From NCBI RefSeq assembly GCF_964275005.1, contig NC_092686.1:14885696-14949695 (forward strand): DNA of 64,000 bases, in the 5' to 3' direction. Origin of the DNA: Diadema setosum. Lineage: Eukaryota; Echinodermata; Echinoidea; Diadematoida; Diadematidae. Position numbers and translations under genes: made by a program. Numbering within the stretch: the stretch's first letter is position 1; each line of letters begins with the position of its first letter. Shown piece by piece: positions 37,201 through 43,789 of the stretch. The notes below the pieces were generated by a model. That model had not been told where the DNA came from, did not search any database, and worked only from the letters and a program-made list of their open reading frames with translations.

Positions 37201-37569
37201 TTTTCTTGCATTATAGAGTTAGCAACCGACACTGATACTATGTATATTGGAAGGCTTTCCAACAGTCACCATGACTACTATCTGGACTCCTCGGTAGTGG
37301 ACAACCCATCCATGATCCCACAGACAGCACACGAAGACTGGAAGCACAATGAAAAAAATCTTCTCAGAGAGAGCAATCGCTACGCTGAGATGATCGGCCA
37401 GGGCAGGGGAGACAGCATCAGTACCACGGCCTTGGATATCCAGTCCACCGTCACCGTACCATCCTCCGTCCAGATGGACTCTGGTTTCAGGACATGCTCG
37501 GACATTGCGGAAGAGGACGGAGAAAGGGTATTGTCATTAGCCCTGACCGACATCGGTGAGAGTGTATAG
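17496..37569 (+). CDS. IL-17-receptor-like type I membrane receptor (spliced gene)
   Basis: Exons: 17496-17606, 19621-19675, 21798-21935, 22626-22747, 26127-26163 (tentative), 28465-28500, 29646-29827, 31306-31359, 34483-34546, 35063-35365, 37217-37569. Phases agree at every junction and give 484 residues. Order: signal peptide (1 to about 25), Cys-rich N-terminus, first module (about 72-155: SPRNVTL, ITSQWYTSE, LTGFEVNVLCLD), a C...C linker (CSEDGRVALC), second module (about 170-266, ending ECDDCRLYTSSRTITIP), Pro/Ser/Thr stalk, transmembrane helix (about 307-331) and a tail of about 150 residues. The Cys linker, the tryptophan-proline start and the CxxC-R-S-TV end of module two resemble IL-17 receptor ectodomains, which bind IL-17-type cytokines at the cell surface. 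No SEFIR domain follows. YAEM (Tyr423) is a YxxM motif of the kind bound by PI3-kinase. Family assignment is inference; a different FnIII-type receptor is possible. Confidence 0.75.
17607..19620. other. receptor intron 1
   Basis: No recognisable element or exon. It contains short unconserved frames only (for example 18866-19168). Confidence 0.6.
19621..19675 (+). CDS. receptor exon 2
   Basis: Acceptor TTCATTTCAG and donor A/GTAAG. Encodes DPAANELNSGTVPCSITP plus the first base of a split Thr codon. The donor is followed at once by a run of 42 T. Confidence 0.75.
19681..19722. repeat. T42 homopolymer next to a splice donor
   Basis: An uninterrupted run of 42 T starts right after GTAAG of the exon 2 donor. 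Confidence 0.95.
19752..19844. mobile_element. 93-bp MITE with GCGGTCACA ends
   Basis: Left CGCGGTCACACTGGCAAAAC and right, reverse-complemented, CGTGGTCACATTGATAAAAG. The arms match over about 27 bases with a few changes. The centre is tandem AGATCTTAAAGATCG, itself self-complementary. It is non-coding, within intron 2. Confidence 0.6.
21060..21590. repeat. cryptic tandem repeat of (T)GACATTTTTACCC
   Basis: Many imperfect copies of a 20-30 base unit built from TGACATTTTTACC(C/T) and TGGCAT, separated by C-runs and T-runs, within intron 2. It appears to be a decayed minisatellite. Confidence 0.6.
21798..21935 (+). CDS. receptor exon 3: first module, N-terminal half
   Basis: T-run and CTTCAG acceptor; donor GAG-G/GTAGGT. 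Encodes CASGNPVPLAGAPGSPRNVT and continues through DNRYYLSITSQWYTSE. SPRNVTL and the later Trp sit where fibronectin-III A and B strands would be. NVT is a potential N-glycosylation site. Ends in phase 1. A read-through frame to 22022 exists, but the spliced reading joins far better to exon 4. Confidence 0.75.
22626..22747 (+). CDS. receptor exon 4: first module, C-terminal half
   Basis: Acceptor CCAGCAG and donor GGG/GTAAGT. Joined to exon 3 it reads SEDRISELTGFEVNVLCLDS, then a Cys-rich turn (GCSSSESC) and FTMSFNRTLTPADAG. This resembles the C-C'-E region of IL-17 receptor domain 1. NRT is a potential glycosylation site. Ends in phase 0. Confidence 0.75.
22855..22955. repeat. ATTT/ATCT tetranucleotide microsatellite
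   Basis: Imperfect runs of ATTT followed by ATCT in intron 4. Confidence 0.9.
23935..24925. mobile_element. long fold-back mariner-like element (CACTCAGC ends)
   Basis: TA flanks at 23933-23934 and 24926-24927. Left end CACTCAGCAAAAAAAGAAAG; the right end reverse-complemented begins the same and continues into GTAAACACTTTTTC. Homology of the two arms extends inward for roughly 400 bases (for example GGCACAAAAGTAAAAATTGC, TGAGAGACATGAAT). This makes it a nearly full-length palindrome with no transposase frame. A related copy lies at 29928. Confidence 0.75.
26127..26163 (+). CDS. receptor exon 5 (tentative, 37 bp)
   Basis: Acceptor TGTATTTTTGCAG and donor CTGA/GTGTAT (weak). It has the only length class that repairs the phase break between exon 4 (ends phase 0) and the 28465 exon (begins phase 1). 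It encodes NSCQEIDIDIPL plus a split Ser. An alternating hydrophobic strand is what the end of module one needs. A rival at 25795-25842 has the wrong phase. Confidence 0.4.
27250..27284. repeat. (TAG)n microsatellite
   Basis: About ten TAG triplets in the intron before the 28465 exon. Confidence 0.9.
27511..27895. mobile_element. TTAA-flanked MITE (AGGGGCTGTACAGT end)
   Basis: TTAA at 27507-27510 and 27896-27899. Left terminus AGGGGCTGTACAGTACTGGT; right terminus reverse-complemented AGGGTGTGTATTCAGTTCTG. The interior is shared with 5658-6035 and 35411-35799. The TTAA duplication and AGGG terminus match the 8 kb Kolobok-like element at 41073. Confidence 0.75.
28233..28261. repeat. T-run
   Basis: About 29 consecutive T in the intron before the 28465 exon, followed by a G. 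Confidence 0.9.
28465..28500 (+). CDS. receptor exon 6: cysteine linker
   Basis: Acceptor CTGTCCATCAG and donor GTG/GTGAGT. Read in phase 1 it gives CSEDGRVALCR between split codons. Two cysteines separated by eight residues at this point match the inter-domain linker of IL-17 receptors. The phase is forced by exon 7, which has a stop in the other readings. Confidence 0.65.
29646..29827 (+). CDS. receptor exon 7: second module, N-terminal part
   Basis: Acceptor AATCTGCAG and donor ATT/GTGAGT. Encodes SMVDWELKKPEISLLGPRTV and continues through DYLDVRYEVYLQNSYT to GPEYTDI. W-x5-P-x-I followed by alternating strands looks like a fibronectin-III domain 2 start. Begins phase 1, ends phase 0. Confidence 0.8.
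29928..30350. mobile_element. truncated copy of the CACTCAGC fold-back element
   Basis: Starts after TA at 29926 with CACTCAGCAAAAAAAGAGAA and follows one arm of the 23935-24925 element (CGCATGAGTGAACA, GGCACAAAAGTAAAAATTGC, GAGACATGAATTA). It fades out near 30350, so the second arm is missing. Confidence 0.65.
30400..30605. repeat. TTCGTTATTCCGAAGG repeat fragment
   Basis: After a G-run, the words GTTCGTTATTCCGAAGG, TCGTTGATTC, CCGAAGGTTTG and TTATTCTGAAGG recur. The same family is at 60690-60825 and 61770-62165. Confidence 0.55.
31306..31359 (+). CDS. receptor exon 8
   Basis: Acceptor CTTCATTTCAG and donor TTG/GTAATA. Encodes SHYEAEFDDVPDGTYRAL, 18 codons, phase 0 on both sides. F-x-x-V-x-x-G-T-Y-R is a typical fibronectin-III F-strand approach. 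Confidence 0.75.
32637..32987. mobile_element. TTAA-flanked palindromic MITE (~170-bp arms)
   Basis: TTAA at 32633-32636 and 32988-32991. The two arms are near-perfect reverse complements over about 170 bases, sharing CAGTGGGAATCAGTGG, GGATGATTGTTCCA, CTTGTGGGATTCATT and ATTTGCTTCAGAA. The right terminus reverse-complemented is AGGGGATGGCTAGTAAC. It is non-coding, in the intron between exons 8 and 9. Confidence 0.8.
33618..33761. repeat. (TTTCA)n microsatellite, about 28 copies
   Basis: An uninterrupted pentanucleotide run of about 144 bases. The frame through it gives a repeating SFHFI peptide and is not a gene. Confidence 0.95.
34483..34546 (+). CDS. receptor exon 9: end of second module
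   Basis: The acceptor CGGGCAG follows a CA-rich tract, so its pyrimidine tract is poor. Donor CCAG/GTGAGA. Encodes MKVSECDDCRLYTSSRTITI and Pro. C-x-x-C followed by R/L, S and TI resembles the last strand and disulfide of IL-17 receptor domain 2. Phase 0 in, phase 1 out. Confidence 0.7.
35063..35365 (+). CDS. receptor exon 10: stalk, transmembrane helix, start of tail
   Basis: Long pyrimidine tract and GGCCAG acceptor; donor TACG/GTAAGT. The stalk is rich in Pro, Ser and Thr (about residues 267-306). A 25-residue hydrophobic helix follows (APILYVISGCLGG then ILLVLIVTAMAC), then basic and cysteine residues (SKKLHDACC), which fits a type I orientation and possible palmitoylation. Phase 1 on both sides. 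Confidence 0.85.
35411..35799. mobile_element. TTAA-type MITE, third copy
   Basis: The right end CCATCCCT is followed by TTAA (35800-35803). The left flank is TGAA, a mutated TTAA, then GGGTTGGTACAGT. The interior matches 27511-27895, including ATAATGAGAAACCTCT and AAATGGCTGAGATATCCAAA. It lies just after the exon 10 donor. Confidence 0.7.
36110..36460. repeat. fold-back repeat built on GACCCAAGTCC
   Basis: GAACGACCCAAGTCC at 36126 and GAATGACCCAAGTCC at 36430 face GGACTTGGGTCGTTC at 36310 and GGACTTGGGTCATTC at 36337. The latter two are part of a 27-base tandem pair. This is probably a small fold-back element in intron 10. Confidence 0.55.
37217..37569 (+). CDS. receptor exon 11: cytoplasmic tail and stop
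   Basis: Acceptor TTGCATTATAG. Completes Glu368 and runs 116 more residues to TAG at 37567-37569. The tail is acidic and Ser/Thr-rich, with tyrosines in TMYIGRL, HHDYYLDSS and NRYAEMIG. The last is a YxxM motif (Tyr423). No SEFIR, TIR, death or kinase domain is visible. The end ALTDIGESV is not a clear PDZ ligand except for the final V. Confidence 0.85.
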
Positions 37570-38110
37570 CCGTTCGATGGGGTCCGTCGCATGGGTCTGA
37601 GCACAACCAAGTACGCTGTGAGGCTATCTTATTTGTGCGGCAGAGTGGCTTTTATTCAGGTGAATTCGAAACATGGTGTTCAGAGACTGTGCGATTATGG
37701 TGTTAGCCTCTTTGTCTACATGCATCTCGGCTTCAAACGGAGGTACGGATAATGTTCCGAATCTTTGCAAGACGGTTAGTGATCAACGTCCGTGGACAAA
37801 GACGCATTTACCAAAGATGCTGTTTCTAATCCTGGATTTAAGAATGTGTGCCTGGCGAAGCAATGCTGGGCTATACACCCTCTATTGATAGCACAATAGA
37901 TATTTTCAAAATACTCTGATTTTCTAAAGAGGAGTGATAACCGGCCGTCTGATGATATGCCTACATCATTATAATTATCATCATCTGCCACAACGTTATG
38001 TTTATTGTTTTTTCTTGATATGGCGTGATGTCATGACTTAGCGATACTGTAATGAGATAGACTCTGGGACTGTATGATAATAAATTAAGAGCTTCCTTGT
38101 GTCCAGTCAA
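37570..38110 (+). other. 3' UTR of the receptor gene
   Basis: Follows the stop codon and ends just past AATAAA at 38079-38084. Confidence 0.5.
38079..38084 (+). terminator. polyadenylation signal AATAAA
   Basis: AATAAA about 510 bases after the receptor stop, followed by TTCCTTGTGTCC, a GT/T-rich downstream element. Confidence 0.55.
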
Positions 38111-38983
38111 ATCTCAGAAGAATTCGGCTGTTAATTTGGGAATTCAGGAGATAAAAAGTGCTGACATTTTCAGAATATAGTTCTGGTTTATCGTAATTGC
38201 AGTCAGTTAGGCTCAAAGATCACTTATGTGCCCCCCCCCCCCCCTGTTAACAGGTTGAAAAAATAGTATAATTGACCGATGTTGTGTGATCTTTCTGTAG
38301 GATGTATATGCTAAGAACTTCACACACATATATGTGGATGTATGGATTCAGCAGTGCTATTTTTTTTAAAGGGGGGGGGGGGGGAGGGGTGACCATGAGA
38401 AAATTTCATGGCCCTTCAGTAGTCGGTTTGCATCTGAACACTCCTTTTTTCACTTCGTACATCTGCACATAGTTTGTAATATATTGTTTCAACTAATCAT
38501 GAAATGCAAATTTTACAAATAACGTACGGTAAGTCTGCAATGAAAGGTAGCTACCGTAACACTTTCCATAGCATATCAAAGCCAAGAAATGACTGATGGT
38601 TATTATTAGTTGAAGACTTAACATTAATTGTAAAGTTCCGAAATCTTATACAAAAGGGTCTAGTTAAATGCCAATATATGCATATTGTGACGAACTCGCG
38701 TTCTCGTCGTGAATTAAGAGAGTGTATTTGACTGTTTGTACAAATGCCTCCGCGAGCCGTGTCAGGAGGCCGAGTAACTAGGCGGGGTTCGTTTTGTTGC
38801 AGTTTACAACGATCCTTTTAAATTATTAAAACTACTAGTCTGTACGCTACCATGTATTATGTTGTGTCAGAAGCAGCTCACCAACACAAGCAGCACACAT
38901 ACCAAGTTCAGCATCACTTAAAGTATGACACTCCCAACAGGTAGGAGTGTCACTTGTAGAGGATGTTAAATTGGTACACTTAT

Positions 38984-39074
38984 TTTGTTACCAACTTTTA
39001 CTACCAACTCTTGCTACCAAGTTCTGCTACCAAGTTTTGTTACCAAGTTTTGTTACCAACTCTTGCTACCAACC
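38984..39074. repeat. ~13-bp tandem repeat TTGYTACCAASTY
   Basis: Seven imperfect copies of a unit such as TTGTTACCAAGTT or CTTGCTACCAACT. The 147-codon frame crossing it is therefore an artefact. Confidence 0.85.
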
Positions 39075-39176
39075 CAGTCACGCTAACGTGGAACACCTTT
39101 CACAACCATATGGTGGCACAGGTATCGTTGATGGCACGGGGTAAAGTGCTGTATCGCACCGTTACCAACTTCCTCA

Positions 39177-39321
39177 GGCGACGACTGGAACTTGGATTGG
39201 GCACAGGGCATATGCGACAAGTCACATTACCACTTTTCCCGAAATCCAACGGCGATGACTGGAACTTGGATTGGGCACGGACTATGCGACAAGTTACATT
39301 ACCAATATACCCGAAATCCAA
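39177..39321. repeat. tandem duplication of a 71-74 bp unit
   Basis: Two copies (39177-39250, 39251-39321) share GACTGGAACTTGGATTGGGC, ATGCGACAAGT and CCCGAAATCCAACGGC. Confidence 0.85.
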
Positions 39322-39459
39322 CGGCTTGCTAGTTGGTCTTCTCAGGAACGGTGCTTCCACCTCAGGAACATGTACCACCACTCTCCATGCTGTTGTATTG
39401 TGTTAGAACTCTCAAGTAGACACAGTGAAATCAGCAATTCAGGAACACATGTACAGTTT

Positions 39460-39690
39460 TCCCCTGTTTAAATGACTTTCGAAAGCCCTTTCGATAGCCC
39501 TTTCGAAAGCCCTGGCCACTCCCCTGTACTATTAATGTGCCGCTTGTTTTCGTCTGCTGCGTTTATCAACTTTCCCCTGTTTAAACGGCTTTCGATAGCC
39601 CTTTCGAAAGCCCTTTCCATAGCCCTTCAGAGAGCCCGAAAGCCCTGACTGCCTGTACTATTAATGTGCCGCTTGTTTTCTAAGAAGGGA
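39460..39690. repeat. TTTCGAAAGCCC repeats beside inverted arm 1
   Basis: Multiple CTTTCGAAAGCCC / CTTTCGATAGCCC words, two copies of CTGTACTATTAATGTGCCGC and a GCGTTTATCAACT word. The same vocabulary, inverted, flanks arm 2 at 58680-59040. Confidence 0.6.
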
Positions 39691-39762
39691 CGGCGAAAAG
39701 CAATTACCATCATAAAGACATCATGATACAATGCCACATGAATCAATTGCCTGGCCTATCTT

Positions 39763-40625
39763 AGTCTAGCGGGCGACGTATTTTTAGCCTAAATCAGTGA
39801 TTGGCAGTCAATAGAGGGCGCGACGATGTGGAAGTCAAGTTGACTAAAAACACGTCTAGTAAGAAACCTCCGAATAGAGGCGTGGAACCGGGTGTGGCAA
39901 GGCAGTTGTCAGTCGTCAACTCTCGAAGTTTTATTGGCTGAGCATCGGATGTCAATCAAAACACGTCGCAGAGCCCGAAGAAATGCTAGTCTACTCTCCT
40001 AGGTATACTACAGATAATCTTTCAATAAAAATACAGTTTGCCTGTCTCTTTCAGCTTACTACAGTATTTTTTTCACTCTTCTCCATTCTTTTTGAGGTGT
40101 CACATCTTACCTTACTTCAAATAGAAACGAATGATGGCAATCAGTGCAACTGACTTCAGTTGTAAATCTATGAGGGTTTTGCACGTGGAAACTACGCCCA
40201 AATTACAGCCGAGTGCAAACCTTCAATTATTGGAGTAAAGTCTACTTGATATTTACTTCAATTGTACGTTTCGGAAATGTATTTGATATCGACACTCCCC
40301 TTTGTATTTTTTAACCTTGAGTTACCATATATTTTGTATCAAACTTTGTATGATATGTGTTTAGCATGAATAAAGCTACCGTCAAGACGTCAATCTCTAT
40401 ATCGGAGCACCGTAGACTTTAAACAGGCATTTTCTGTGGTGTTCAATTGTCATCACACTGTCACGGAAGAACTCGTCCGCGGTAACATGGGCGTCCAAGG
40501 GGAAAACAAAGAGGAGCTGTGACACAAAAAGATTCCTGCAAAGCCAAAAGCCCAGGGGAAATATGGTGCATTCTTTGCAATCATGAAATTACGAGATGCC
40601 ATCTATGTGGTCCTGGCAACAAGTA
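39763..40625 (+). repeat. inverted duplication arm 1, left part
   Basis: This segment is highly similar to the reverse complement of 57577-58440 (shared AGTCTAGCGGGCGACG, GAGCATCGGATGTCAATC and many other long stretches). The homology stops at the TA where a transposon is inserted and resumes at 49122. Confidence 0.85.
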
Positions 40626-41784
40626 CAGTGCACTCCCGTTATAACGAAATGCTCGGGACCGGCAGTTTTCTTTCGTTATAACGAAATTTCGTTATAACCG
40701 AACAGATACAATATATAACGAAAACAAGGAACCACGTATATTACGTTTGCTGAATACTCATTATACACTGCAAAGCTATATGAAATGTGATGGGATAACT
40801 GTATTACAATAATAAACGCAAGTTCCCCTCAGAAACTGTGTGTGACACAAGGATCGAACAATTACACACAGTGGTGTGAAGCGTTCACCCATGCAGAGAC
40901 GCTATAAATGCTTGTTCCGCTACGTATTTTCGAAAGCAATTCGCATTTCGTTATAACGGAGCACATTTCTTTTGTTTTTCTTTGTCTGTGGTGCTCGGAA
41001 AAGACTTCGTTATAACGGAAATTTCGCTATAACCGTGTTCGTTATAAGCGAATTTTGTACCATAGACTTTAAAGGGCGGGTCTTTTAGGGTGAACATTGG
41101 GGCTACAAAGACTCTATACAGGTCCACTAACACGATTTCGACATTTTTAGATTTTAAAAAGTAACCAGTAGTCAGAAATCGCTCTAAAACCACCCAAATG
41201 TGGGAACGCCCCCTAAAATTGTCCGCTGATTGGCTAGTGCGATTTGACGTACCAACAGGAAGCCCCCCGCGAAGGCAAGAAGTTCTCACCATTGCCCTAG
41301 CGTGTCAATGATAGATAGATTTTCTACTTTTGAATCACAAAATACACAATTTTTGCAAGTAGCACATCCCAAGAAAGGATTTAAATATGTTGTTTATATA
41401 TTCCAGAAGCGACTTAATGGCGACTCGGACATTTTTCAAGTATTTTACCTATAATAATTTGTCATTTCGGATCATGTTTACATTTTGGAAAAAACTAAAC
41501 ATTTCCTTCAGGAAACAAGACAAGTAGGCGTGTGTGACAGCGTCTTAACTGCTGAATGTACATTGCAACTGGTGAGTGCGTGTGCAGGTCGTAACGACAT
41601 ATTGTTACGGGACACTGGTTAACAGTCTAAATTTATATCGATATCTCGATCCAAGGTAGGTAGATGTTAGAATGTTATATCGATCGTGAGTATCTTATAG
41701 CGCTAGCGCTCGCCTCAGCTTAGCTCTAGCTAGCAGCTCTGTCGCTGACCTGTGTAGCTTTAGTTCTAAAATACGTGTGAATAA

Positions 41785-43101
41785 ATGATGGATTCAGACG
41801 ACGAGATCGAGTCGCCCATTTCATGCCCCGCTACCGTTTCGAGTGAGTCAGAGAGGGAGTCAGAGTCGGATGTCGAGCGAGATGGTGAGGACGAAGATCC
41901 CCGATCAAGCAGGAGAAGCAGCCGTTGGCGTTGGTCGGCCTCAACAGCGATTGGGTTTACTCCCGTATAGTATGAACCAGACGCTGCACCTCCCGCCCCC
42001 GGAGCAGTCGGCGGTGAGGAAGCTCAGGGGACGGGGTGATGACAACGAGCCCGCAAGATTGGGGAATAACAATTGGTAATTATCTACTTGAGAGTCTATA
42101 TTCTATATAACCTTAGTAACAGTAGTAGTAGTAATAACAGTAGTATATCTGTATAGGCCAGAAAAAAGTATAAGTCACAAATGTTGGAAGTACAAAACTG
42201 CTGCTTGTAAGTTGTAATAATACTCTAGACTCTCTACAATGTACAGGTTTTTACCAATGCCACAGTTAGTTACTGCTTATTGACTTAGGCCTACTGCTAT
42301 TTGGAATGTGTGGATAAGACAGTAAAGTCACTAAAGACTAAAGTACTGAAGAGGCTGGTGTAGATGTAAATCTCTGTGGCAATAGTTGGCATGTTGAACT
42401 TGAAGGATTGGTCTCAATTTATCATTGTGTGGCAGCTCAGTACTACATGACTAAAACTAATTAAGTTACACAACAAGTAAACCTGAATTTACCTGTATTT
42501 CTTTCTTCAGGTGCCAATGTGGGAACTGTGTGCCAATGCCTACAACACGGGAGTCATTGTGCTGTCACAAGGCTGACCCGGTCTTAGAGGAGGTCGAGCA
42601 GTACAACGACCGGCCGACATGCAGATGCTCAAATAAACTGTATAACAGCACACCCAGGATTTTCCACCGTTTGCCTTGGTGAATGGGTGTTGGAAGCTGC
42701 TTATCACCAATATGCTCAACAGTATGGAGAAGGTGCCAGAACCAAAACGGATGCCACAGATAATGAGTGAGTTTGTTTGTCAAATTTTTCAATTTTTCTT
42801 CTGAAATAATGCAAATTTGCCATTTTTTATTCCCTTGACAATATGCTGTTTATACTGCCAATTTGCAATTGCACCCATCAAAAGAATGCAATATCTAATT
42901 CACCATGTGTGATTTCAGTCCTGCACTCCAGTAATTTATTCAAATATATCGGACCTGTCTTCGTAGATAATGCAAAAGTACATGTAGCCTTGTAGGATAT
43001 ATTTGTATAATCTTTTCATTTTTTATTTCTTGAGTGCATAGGGACATTATCACTTTGTGTTATGCGCTGTATAAGCACTGTCAATTATTACACTATTATT
43101 A

Positions 43102-43148
<47 letters not shown>

Positions 43149-43468
43149 TTATGCTGCCATTATACAGTTGTACCAGGTACCCAAAATAATGACTACCATA
43201 CTCCATGGGTCCCATTCACATTGTCTAATTTAAATCCTATTCTCAAGATAAATTTCTAGATGAACACATGATGTCATATAAAAGGATTATCAAATTTTAC
43301 TCCTTTTGCATTCCATGATTTCGTTTCACTTTTGTTTCTATATCAGGTGATCAAGACATGTTGCATACACTGGCAACTGGTGAGATGATGCTGGAAATTT
43401 GTGGGCCAAAATGTGAGAGTCCTACTGCCATCGTCTGCTGTGAGGAAAATGTGATAAACTTATCCATC
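41785..43468 (+). pseudogene. ballast-domain (P2X7 C-terminus-like) gene in three exons, decayed
   Basis: Exon 1 begins at ATG 41785 (MMDSDDEIESPISCP, acidic), shifts frame near 41890 and continues to GLLPYSMNQTLHLPPPEQSA and ...RLGNNN, ending at the donor at 42075. The intron closes with TTCTTCAG at 42510. Exon 2 gives WCQCGNCVPMPTTRESLCC at the junction, then a one-base frame change near 42625-42640, then CITAHPGFSTVCLGEWVL and EAAYHQYAQQYG, with donor at 42766. Exon 3 (from 43347) gives RHVAY, a frame change, then QLVR, a TGA where Trp is expected, CWKFVGQNVRVLLPSSAV. The WCxCGxCxPM...ESxCC zinc-binding pattern, HPGF and WVLxAA are hallmarks of the domain that forms the cytoplasmic ballast of vertebrate P2X7 and occurs alone in invertebrate proteins. 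No P2X channel part is present. Confidence 0.7.
43092..43149. repeat. (ATT)n microsatellite
   Basis: Runs of ATT/TTA triplets in the intron between ballast exons 2 and 3. Confidence 0.95.
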
Positions 43469-43624
43469 AGAAAGAGTGACACGTTTTCATTTTGCATAGG
43501 CTGTAATAAGACTGTATATGCAGCACTGATATTGGGTGTAGAATGTGACTTGTCACATTGCGATCTGCTTAACGGGAACATGGTTGTAGAAATGCATCAG
43601 ATAAGTTTGTACATTGCGAAAGTC

Positions 43625-43712
43625 ACATGCATACTTTGTCAGACACCTTGTCCATTATGTGGTCATACTGATGATATGCAGCTTCCAACACCCACTCATC
43701 AAGGCACACAAC
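43625..43712 (-). pseudogene. inverted second fragment of a ballast domain
   Basis: On the minus strand the sequence reads VCLDEWVLEAAYHQYDH, a second version of the exon 2 motif VCLGEWVLEAAYHQYAQ. It lies about 150 bases from exon 3 in head-to-head orientation. It is different enough to be an older or separate copy rather than a simple recent duplication. Confidence 0.6.
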
Positions 43713-43789
43713 TGGGAAACATGCTGTTGGACTTCAGCCTCTCTGTACAAATGATCATGTATTATTTTGTTGTAATTTATTGATGCATG

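Noticed and set aside
38688..38941. Possible solo LTR (TGTGACGAACTCG ... CCAACA)
   Set aside because: No target duplication, no second LTR, no polymerase frame and no primer-binding site; only TG...CA ends.
38963..39406. 147-codon plus-strand frame
   Set aside because: Crosses a 13-bp tandem array and a tandem duplication; low-complexity translation.
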